Assembly (NCBI GenBank): GCA_944389125.1
Contig: CALXLF010000003.1
Coordinates: 124,001 to 188,000, forward strand
Direction of reading: 5' to 3'
Length of the DNA stretch: 64,000 nt
Origin: an uncultured Clostridia bacterium
GTDB taxonomy: Bacteria > Bacillota > Clostridia > TANB77 > CAG-508
Numbering within the stretch: the first letter of the stretch is position 1; every line of letters begins with the position of its first letter. Below, piece by piece: positions 58,349-64,000 of this stretch. Under the pieces are notes generated by a model. That model was not told the DNA's origin and made no database searches. It saw nothing but the letters and a program-made list of their open reading frames with translations. Made by a program: the position numbers and the translations under genes.

Positions 58349-59119
58349 ATGATTACAATTAAATCAGCAAGAGAAATCCAGCTTATGAAAGAAGCATGCA
58401 AAGTCGCATTTCTTGCTCATAAAGCAATAGAAGAGTCAATACAACCAGGAATGACAACTTATGAAATAGATAAAATTGCTGAAGAAACAATTAGAAAAAA
58501 TGGTGGGATTCCTGCAGAAAAAGGTTATCCATCAGGAATGCAAGGAGTTCCAAACTATCCTGCTTCAACATGTGTATCCATAAATGATGAAGTCATTCAT
58601 GGAATTCCATCAAAAACAAGGGTTATAAAAGATGGAGATATTGTTTCAGTTGATCTAGTTGCTTTAAAAAATGGATATAATGGAGATATGGCTAGAACAT
58701 ATTTAGTTGGAAATGTAAGTCCAGAAGCTAAAAGATTAGTAGAAGTTACTAAACAAGCATTTTTTGAAGGTATGAAATATGCAATAAAAGGAAATAGAAT
58801 TGGAGATATTTCTCATGCTATTGGAGAATATGTAAAATCTCAAGGTTATTCGGTAGTTAGAGAATTTCAAGGACATGGAATTGGGAAAGAAATGCATGAA
58901 GATCCTGGAATACCAAATTATGGAAAAGCAGGTCGTGGACCAAGACTAGAACCAGGTATGACTCTAGCTGTAGAACCAATGGTAATAGAAGGAAAACCTG
59001 ATATATGGGAATTAGAAGATGGTTGGACAATAACAACTCAAGATGGAAGTTTAGCTGCACATTATGAAAATACTATTTTAATTACAGAAAAAGAGCCAAA
59101 AATCTTGACAATTTTATAA
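58349..59119 (+). CDS. map: Methionine aminopeptidase, type I
   Basis: Removes the initiator Met. 256 residues; metal ligands visible in S-V-D-L-V (Asp), G-D-M-A-R-T (Asp), G-H-G-I-G (His), E-P-M (Glu) and Y-E-N-T (Glu). RBS TTAGGAAGTGATAAAA. A KOW-domain gene often found next to it is absent. Confidence 0.97.
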   Translation: MITIKSAREIQLMKEACKVAFLAHKAIEESIQPGMTTYEIDKIAEETIRKNGGIPAEKGYPSGMQGVPNYPASTCVSINDEVIHGIPSKTRVIKDGDIVSVDLVALKNGYNGDMARTYLVGNVSPEAKRLVEVTKQAFFEGMKYAIKGNRIGDISHAIGEYVKSQGYSVVREFQGHGIGKEMHEDPGIPNYGKAGRGPRLEPGMTLAVEPMVIEGKPDIWELEDGWTITTQDGSLAAHYENTILITEKEPKILTIL

Positions 59120-59261
59120 TTTTATTATATACTATACTAGCTTATTGCTGAAAGTTTACATTTTGGCAATATTAGTACGTAAGTAAAAGGAAAAATTATA
59201 ATAAATGTTAGTTTAGAATTTGATTTTTGAGTGATTAAATTTATGAAAGAGAGGGACTTTA

Positions 59262-59480
59262 ATGTCTAAAGAGGATGTTATTGAAGTAGAAGGAAAAGTA
59301 GTTGAAACACTACCCAATACAACTTTTAGAGTAGAACTTGAAAATGGACACCAAGTTTTAGCTCATATTTCGGGTAAACTTAGAATGAATTATATAAAGA
59401 TTTTACCAGGTGATAGAGTAAAATTGGAGTTATCTCCATATGATTTGTCTAAAGGAAGAATAACTTGGAGAGCAAAATAA
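59262..59480 (+). CDS. infA: Translation initiation factor IF-1
   Basis: 72 residues; OB fold with [17 protein letters not shown] and I-L-P-G-D-R-V. It contains an in-frame CCC (before A), showing that CCC itself is read normally here. RBS AGAGAGGGACTTTA. Confidence 0.97.
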   Translation: MSKEDVIEVEGKVVETLPNTTFRVELENGHQVLAHISGKLRMNYIKILPGDRVKLELSPYDLSKGRITWRAK

Positions 59481-59520
59481 TTAATTAAATATATCAATTT
59501 TAAGAAAGGAAGATAAAGAA

Positions 59521-59634
59521 ATGAAAGTAAGACCATCAGTAAAAAAAATGTGTGACAAATGTAAAGTAATCAAAAGAAAAGGTGTTATTAGAGTTATTTG
59601 TGAAAATCCTAAACATAAACAAAGACAAGGATAA
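59521..59634 (+). CDS. rpmJ: Ribosomal protein bL36
   Basis: 37 residues: [15 protein letters not shown], then [11 protein letters not shown]; the C-x-x-C...C-x-x-x-x-H zinc site is complete. RBS AAGAAAGGAAGATAAAG. Confidence 0.95.
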   Translation: MKVRPSVKKMCDKCKVIKRKGVIRVICENPKHKQRQG

Positions 59635-59830
59635 TTAGATTTTGGTATTAATACAAATGTGTGCGGCTGGATTTAAATTTTTATTTAAATCATCATATTT
59701 GTATTTATATATAATGCAATATTAAGATTTCTATGTAACAAAAGCTTATATAGGAATATTAATTTTGTTTTTAAGCTTTTTAGCTTAAAGTTTAATTTAA
59801 AATTTTTAGTAAGAGGGGTGTAAAAAAAGT

Positions 59831-60196
59831 ATGGCTCGTATAGCAGGTGTTGATTTACCTAGAGAAAAAAGAGTTGAAGTTGGACTAACATATATATATG
59901 GTATTGGTTTAACAAGTTCTCAAAAAATATTAAAAGCAGCAGGTGTTAATCCTGATACAAGAGTAAAGGATTTAACTGATGATGATGTAGCTAAAATAAG
60001 AAAAGCTATGGAAGGTTACAAAGTTGAAGGTGATCTTAGAAGAGAAGTTGCTTTAAATATTAAGAGACTTACTGAAATTGGATGCTATAGAGGAATAAGA
60101 CATAGAAGAAACTTACCAGTTAGAGGACAAAGAACAAAAACTAATGCTAGAACTAGAAAAGGTCCAAGAAAATTAGTAAGTAAAAGCAAAAAATAA
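59831..60196 (+). CDS. rpsM: Ribosomal protein uS13
   Basis: 121 residues; [10 protein letters not shown] start and [35 protein letters not shown]. The 196 bases before it are A/T-rich with a possible TACAAAT/ATTTGTA hairpin near 59655-59713. Confidence 0.96.
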   Translation: MARIAGVDLPREKRVEVGLTYIYGIGLTSSQKILKAAGVNPDTRVKDLTDDDVAKIRKAMEGYKVEGDLRREVALNIKRLTEIGCYRGIRHRRNLPVRGQRTKTNARTRKGPRKLVSKSKK

Positions 60197-60255
60197 GATT
60201 AATTAAGAACAAAAATAAATTTTATTTGATTGAAATAAAATAAGGAGGTTAAATA

Positions 60256-60657
60256 ATGGCAAAGGCAAAAGCTACTCAAAAAGCTGGTGTTAGAAGAAGA
60301 GAGAGAAAGAACATAGATAAAGGTTCAGCTCATATTCATTCAAGCTTTAACAATACAATAGTATCAATTACAGATACACAAGGAAATGTAATTTCTTGGG
60401 CAAGTGCTGGTGAACTTGGATTCAAAGGTTCAAGAAAAAGTACACCATTTGCTGCTGGTCAAGCTGCCGAAACAGCTGCTAAAACAGCTATGGAACATGG
60501 CATGAAAACAGTAGATGTATATGTTAAAGGTCCTGGTTCAGGAAGAGAAGCTGCTATAAGATCTCTTCAAACAGCAGGATTAGATATTACAATGATTAAA
60601 GATGTTACTCCAATTCCTCATAATGGATGTAGACCACCAAAAAGAAGAAGAGTATAG
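60256..60657 (+). CDS. rpsK: Ribosomal protein uS11
   Basis: 133 residues; [19 protein letters not shown] and C-R-P-P-K-R-R-R-V end. RBS AAGGAGGTTAAATA. Confidence 0.97.
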   Translation: MAKAKATQKAGVRRRERKNIDKGSAHIHSSFNNTIVSITDTQGNVISWASAGELGFKGSRKSTPFAAGQAAETAAKTAMEHGMKTVDVYVKGPGSGREAAIRSLQTAGLDITMIKDVTPIPHNGCRPPKRRRV

Positions 60658-60735
60658 TTTTTTCAAAAAATGTGTGGATAATAGAGGAAAAGAGTTTAAT
60701 TTTATTGAAATTTATAAGAGAGGTGTAAGTTAAAA

Positions 60736-61362
60736 ATGGCAAGATATAATAGTGAACAATGCCGTATATGCCGTAGGGAAGGTCAAAAACTTTTCTTAAA
60801 AGGTGATAGATGTTATTCAGATAAATGCAGTGTAACAAGAAGAAACTATGCTCCAGGTCAACATGGTCAAAAAAGAACTAAGCTTTCTGAATATGGAACA
60901 CAATTAAGAGAAAAGCAAAAAACAAAATCTTACTATGGTTTAGGTGAAAAACAATTTAGAGGCTATTTTCAAATGGCTTCTAGCAAAAAAGGTATGACAG
61001 GTGAAAATTTATTAAAAATATTAGAGAGTAGACTTGATAATGTTGTTTATAGATTAGGATTTGGTGCTTCAAGAGCACAATCTAGAATGCTTGTAACTCA
61101 TGGAAATATTGAAGTTAATGGAAAGAAAGTTAACATTGCTTCATATTTAGTAAAACCAGGAGATGTTGTTGGAATTAGAGAAATTAGAAAAGATAATCCA
61201 ATGGTTAAAGAAAATTTAGACGGAGGTTCTAAGAGACCTGTTCCAGCTTGGTTAGAATTAGATAGCGAAAAAATGAGTGGTAAAGTTTTAAGAACTGTAG
61301 AAAGAGACGAGATTGATCTACAAGTTGCAGAACACTTAATTGTTGAGTTATATTCTAAATAA
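60736..61362 (+). CDS. rpsD: Ribosomal protein uS4
   Basis: 208 residues; C-R-I-C-R-R-E-G and C-Y-S-D-K-C zinc ligands at the start, Y-A-P-G-Q-H-G, and an S4 RNA-binding domain ([10 protein letters not shown]). RBS AGAGAGGTGTAAGTTAAAA. Confidence 0.97.
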   Translation: MARYNSEQCRICRREGQKLFLKGDRCYSDKCSVTRRNYAPGQHGQKRTKLSEYGTQLREKQKTKSYYGLGEKQFRGYFQMASSKKGMTGENLLKILESRLDNVVYRLGFGASRAQSRMLVTHGNIEVNGKKVNIASYLVKPGDVVGIREIRKDNPMVKENLDGGSKRPVPAWLELDSEKMSGKVLRTVERDEIDLQVAEHLIVELYSK

Positions 61363-61431
61363 TGCTTAGGAAAAAGTTGTACGTAAGATATAAAATATTT
61401 ATAGAGGTATAAAACCTATTAGGAGGTAAAA

Positions 61432-62379
61432 ATGATTGAATTTGAAAAACCAAACATCGAATGTGTGGAAGCAGACGATAAGAGGAATTATGCAAAATTC
61501 ATATGTGAACCATTAGAACGTGGATATGGAATGACAATAGGAAATTCTTTGAGAAGAATTTTATTATCATCATTGCCAGGAGCGGCTATAACAAGTATTA
61601 AAATAGAAGGCGTACTACATGAATTTTCTACAATTAAAGGAATTGTAGAAGATGTTCCTGAGTTAATAGTTAATTTAAAAAATGTTAGATTAAAAATGAC
61701 AGATAATGAAGAAAAGAAAATAAGAATAGTTCACAAAGGAGCTGGAGAAATTACAGCTGGAGATATTCAAACAGATGGAACAGTTGAAGTATTAAATAAA
61801 GAATTACATATTGCAACAGCCTCTGAAGAAGCTGATTTAAATATGGAAATGACAGTTAATAGAGGTAGAGGATACAATGTAGCAGAAAAAAATAAAAAAG
61901 AAAATAGCCCAATAGATGTATTACCTATCGATTCAATTTTTACACCTGTTAAGAAGGTTAACTATTCAGTTGAAAATACTAGAGTTGGACAAATGGTAGA
62001 TTATGATAAACTAACTATTGAAGTTTGGACAGATGGAAGTTTAAAACCATTTGAAGCATTAAGCTTAGCAGCTAAAGTTATGGTAGGTCATTTAGAATTA
62101 TTTATAGACTTATCAGAAACAGCAAAAAATACTCAAGTTATGGTAGAAAAAGAAGAATCTAAGAAAGAAAAAGTTTTGGAAATGCCTATTGAAGAACTTG
62201 AACTTTCAGTTAGATCATATAATTGTTTAAAAAGAGCAGGAATTGCAACTGTTGAAGATTTAGCAAATAAGTCACAAGAAGATATGATGAAAGTTAGAAA
62301 TCTTGGAAAAAAATCATTAGATGAAGTAACTAATAAGCTTTTGGCTTTAGGACTAAATTTTGCAACTGATGAAGATTAG
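61432..62379 (+). CDS. rpoA: RNA polymerase alpha subunit
   Basis: 315 residues; N-terminal dimer domain ([17 protein letters not shown]) and C-terminal UP-element domain ([10 protein letters not shown]). RBS TTAGGAGGTAAAA. Confidence 0.97.
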   Translation: MIEFEKPNIECVEADDKRNYAKFICEPLERGYGMTIGNSLRRILLSSLPGAAITSIKIEGVLHEFSTIKGIVEDVPELIVNLKNVRLKMTDNEEKKIRIVHKGAGEITAGDIQTDGTVEVLNKELHIATASEEADLNMEMTVNRGRGYNVAEKNKKENSPIDVLPIDSIFTPVKKVNYSVENTRVGQMVDYDKLTIEVWTDGSLKPFEALSLAAKVMVGHLELFIDLSETAKNTQVMVEKEESKKEKVLEMPIEELELSVRSYNCLKRAGIATVEDLANKSQEDMMKVRNLGKKSLDEVTNKLLALGLNFATDED

Positions 62380-62409
62380 AATTTTTAGAAAAGAAGAGGT
62401 GAGAATAAA

Positions 62410-62919
62410 GTGGCAGGAACAAGAAAACTTGGAAAACCAACTGATCAAAGATTAGCAATGTTAAAATCATTAACTACAGATTTTCTATTAAATGAACAAT
62501 TAGTTACAACTGAAGCTAGAGCTAAAGAAGTTAAAGCTATAGTAGATAGCATAATAGCATTAGCTGTTAAAGAAAAAGATAACTATGAAGAAGTAGATTG
62601 CAAAGTAGTTAAAGCTAAATTAGATAGCAAAGGTAAAAAAGTTACAGAAAAAGTAACAAGCAAAAATGGTAAAGAATATCTAAGAGTAGTTAAAGAAGAA
62701 ACTACTGAAAAGAGACAAAAAGATATGCCATCAAGACTAAATGCTAGAAGAAAAATAATGAAAAAAGTTAATAAAGTTCCAAATGTTGACTTAATGAATA
62801 AATTATTTAATGAAATAGCTCCAAAATATTCAGATAGAGTAGGCGGATACACTAGAATATTAAAAATGGAGAATAGAAAAGGCGACAATGCAGATGTTGC
62901 TGTATTAAAATTAGTATAA
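62410..62919 (+). CDS. rplQ: Ribosomal protein bL17 with an internal insertion
   Basis: 169 residues against about 115-130 normally. The family core [18 protein letters not shown] and G-G-Y-T-R-I-L-K is intact, but some 45 Lys/Glu/Val-rich residues (about 60-105) are inserted in the middle. GTG start after AGAGGTGAGAATAAA. Last gene of the superoperon. Confidence 0.95.
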   Translation: MAGTRKLGKPTDQRLAMLKSLTTDFLLNEQLVTTEARAKEVKAIVDSIIALAVKEKDNYEEVDCKVVKAKLDSKGKKVTEKVTSKNGKEYLRVVKEETTEKRQKDMPSRLNARRKIMKKVNKVPNVDLMNKLFNEIAPKYSDRVGGYTRILKMENRKGDNADVAVLKLV

Positions 62920-62933
62920 GTTATAAGAATAAA

Positions 62934-62964
62934 AAAGAACACGATTTTGTCGTGTTTTTTTTTA
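62934..62964 (+). terminator. Terminator of the ribosomal superoperon
   Basis: AACACGA and TCGTGTT around TTTTG, followed by eight or more T. Confidence 0.88.
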
Positions 62965-62970
62965 TGCACA

Positions 62971-63139
62971 AAAATAATTATTTTACATAATGGGGACACG
63001 GGGACGGTTCTCTTGTCCCACAAAATTTCTCTTTTTGAAAAAGTTTTTCTTAAGGGACAAGAGAACCGTCCCCGTGTCCCCTGTTCCTTTTTCCATTTTT
63101 TAATTTAATTTATTCACCAAAATAATTATTTTACATAAT
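62971..63139. mobile_element. 127-bp palindromic element flanked by 21-bp direct repeats
   Basis: A perfect 28-bp inverted repeat has arms at 62992-63019 and 63054-63081 (starting GGGGACACGGGGACGG) with a 34-base spacer. A 21-bp A/T-rich sequence at 62971-62991 is repeated exactly at 63119-63139, like a target duplication around the insert 62992-63118. The GGGGACGGTTCTCTTGTCCC type of palindrome occurs in many Clostridia genomes. No coding capacity; a MITE or REP-type insert is likely. Confidence 0.7.
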
Positions 63140-63183
63140 ATTATATAAATAATAAAAATTATATAATGGAGTGTGAAGTAAGG

Positions 63184-63522
63184 TTGAGTTTTTTATTTCA
63201 AGTTATAGGGTGGATTTTAATTATATATGGACTTTTAAGTTTAGTTCAAGATATCATATTTGAATTTAGTTCAAAAAAAATAAATCATAATATGAAAATA
63301 GTGGTTCTTGCTAAAAATTTAGAAGATGATTTAGAAAATTTTAGTAGGGAATTAGGAGATATTAAACGTAGAAATGGATATAAAAATATTACTTTAATTG
63401 ATATGGAAGAAAATGATGATATACATAATGTTATAAATACGCTTGAAGAAAATGAGATAAACATGAGAGTTTTAACTAAAAAAGAAGGGGAAGAATATAT
63501 TGGAGAATTTTTTAAAGTATAA
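63184..63522 (+). CDS. Small membrane-anchored protein of unknown function
   Basis: About 112 residues: a hydrophobic N-terminal helix (F-Q-V-I-G-W-I-L-I-I-Y-G-L-L-S-L) and a charged cytoplasmic-type domain (K-I-V-V-L-A-K-N-L-E-D-D-L-E-N-F) reminiscent of a small alpha/beta fold. TTG 63184 follows GGAGTGTGAAGTAAGG; ATG 63166 in the same frame has no ribosome binding site. No family recognised. Confidence 0.65.
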   Translation: MSFLFQVIGWILIIYGLLSLVQDIIFEFSSKKINHNMKIVVLAKNLEDDLENFSRELGDIKRRNGYKNITLIDMEENDDIHNVINTLEENEINMRVLTKKEGEEYIGEFFKV

Positions 63523-63562
63523 GTATAAATAAATTGAATGGCTTGAAAGCTTGATTTTAGTG

Positions 63563-63592
63563 TTGACAAAATAAGATATATTGTGATACTAT
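63563..63592 (+). promoter_or_regulatory. Promoter of the last gene
   Basis: TTGACA (63563-63568), 18 bases, TACTAT (63587-63592). Confidence 0.65.
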
Positions 63593-63642
63593 ACGTTTTG
63601 AGTTTATTTAAAAGTTAATAATAAGATAAACTTGGAGGAAAA

Positions 63643-64000
63643 ATGAAAAGAGATATATTTGGATTATTAATTTCAGGAATTTTTATAGCAGTAGTTTTGA
63701 TATCATCTAAATTAATTGGAGAATCTAATAAAGAAGCAAGTAGAAAATATATACACATAATGCTTTCAAATTGGTGGATAATTGCAATATTATTTTTTGA
63801 TAATGTTTATTTTGCAATAATTGGACCATTATTATTTATAATAATAAATTCAATTTCATATAAATATAATTTAATAAAAACTATGGAAAGAGATGAATCA
63901 GAAAAAGATGGATTTGGTACGATATATTATGCTGTGACATTATTTTTAGTAGCTATTTTAACATTTGGAGTTTTTCCAGAATATAAAGGAATTTATGGAC
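63643..64000 (+). CDS. Polyprenol/phytol kinase-like membrane protein (3' end outside window)
   Basis: 119 codons visible. Several membrane helices, with E-A-S-R-K-Y-I-H-I near the first loop and E-K-D-G-F-G-T-I-Y-Y-A after the third, resembling the R-K-x-x-H and G-T-x-x-Y motifs of the CTP-dependent dolichol/phytol kinase and diacylglycerol kinase-like family. RBS TTGGAGGAAAA precedes ATG 63643. The call rests on these two motifs only. Confidence 0.6.
   Translation, partial: MKRDIFGLLISGIFIAVVLISSKLIGESNKEASRKYIHIMLSNWWIIAILFFDNVYFAIIGPLLFIIINSISYKYNLIKTMERDESEKDGFGTIYYAVTLFLVAILTFGVFPEYKGIYG

Overview
The window comes from a very AT-rich, spore-forming member of the Clostridia, probably an uncultured gut lineage. 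The evidence is spo0A, a Spo0A-like paralog, spoVT, ytfJ, divIVA/sepF and an ftsK/spoIIIE translocase, together with an S10-spc-alpha ribosomal superoperon in Firmicutes order, strong AAAGGAGG ribosome binding sites, and TTG/GTG starts. Nearly all genes are on the + strand; only a Spo0A paralog and a small ribbon-helix-helix protein are on the - strand.

Layout. 1-6.4 kb: membrane protein tail, FtsX-like ectodomain protein, U32 protein, lysS, L,D-transpeptidase, RNA m5C methyltransferase. 6.4-8.1 kb: a leader-peptide attenuator with three His codons before a phosphoribosyltransferase-like gene and a LOG-family gene. 8.3-14.4 kb: M50 protease, tsaD, phosphoesterase, YgjP-like metalloprotease, sortase, scpA, DUF2953, ytfJ. 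14.5-25.7 kb: mutL, miaA, HlyD-like protein, sepF, divIVA, rsmD, ftsK. 25.7-34.3 kb: beta-CASP nuclease, GH15, radA, cyclophilin, pilin-like protein, WG-repeat protein. 34.5-41.2 kb: regulators (LysR, pseudo-receiver, Spo0A paralog, Spo0A, RHH, SpoVT) plus BaiN-like and YigZ proteins. 41.3-46.2 kb: a short alaS, a second sortase, groESL under a CIRCE variant. 46.3-62.9 kb: ribosomal superoperon rpsJ to rplQ, with rpmD missing. 63-64 kb: an inverted-repeat element flanked by direct repeats and two membrane proteins.

The outstanding feature is translational. Eight well-conserved genes (U32, phosphoesterase, miaA, beta-CASP nuclease, GH15, pilin-like, yigZ, spoVT) are each split by a +1 frameshift, and in all eight the break is an in-frame CGG codon. 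Dropping the C restores the family protein at a glycine (CGGA six times, CGGC twice); in seven of the eight that glycine is a recognisable family motif. My hand scan found about 60 CGG trinucleotides out of frame inside genes, but only three other in-frame CGG codons, all in the L,D-transpeptidase gene, whose codon use looks foreign. The simplest reading is that CGG is not a normal sense codon here: it is either an unassigned codon that triggers +1 frameshifting, or part of a CGGN quadruplet read as glycine. A ninth +1 shift, at CCC-C in the phosphoribosyltransferase-like gene, does not fit the CGG rule.
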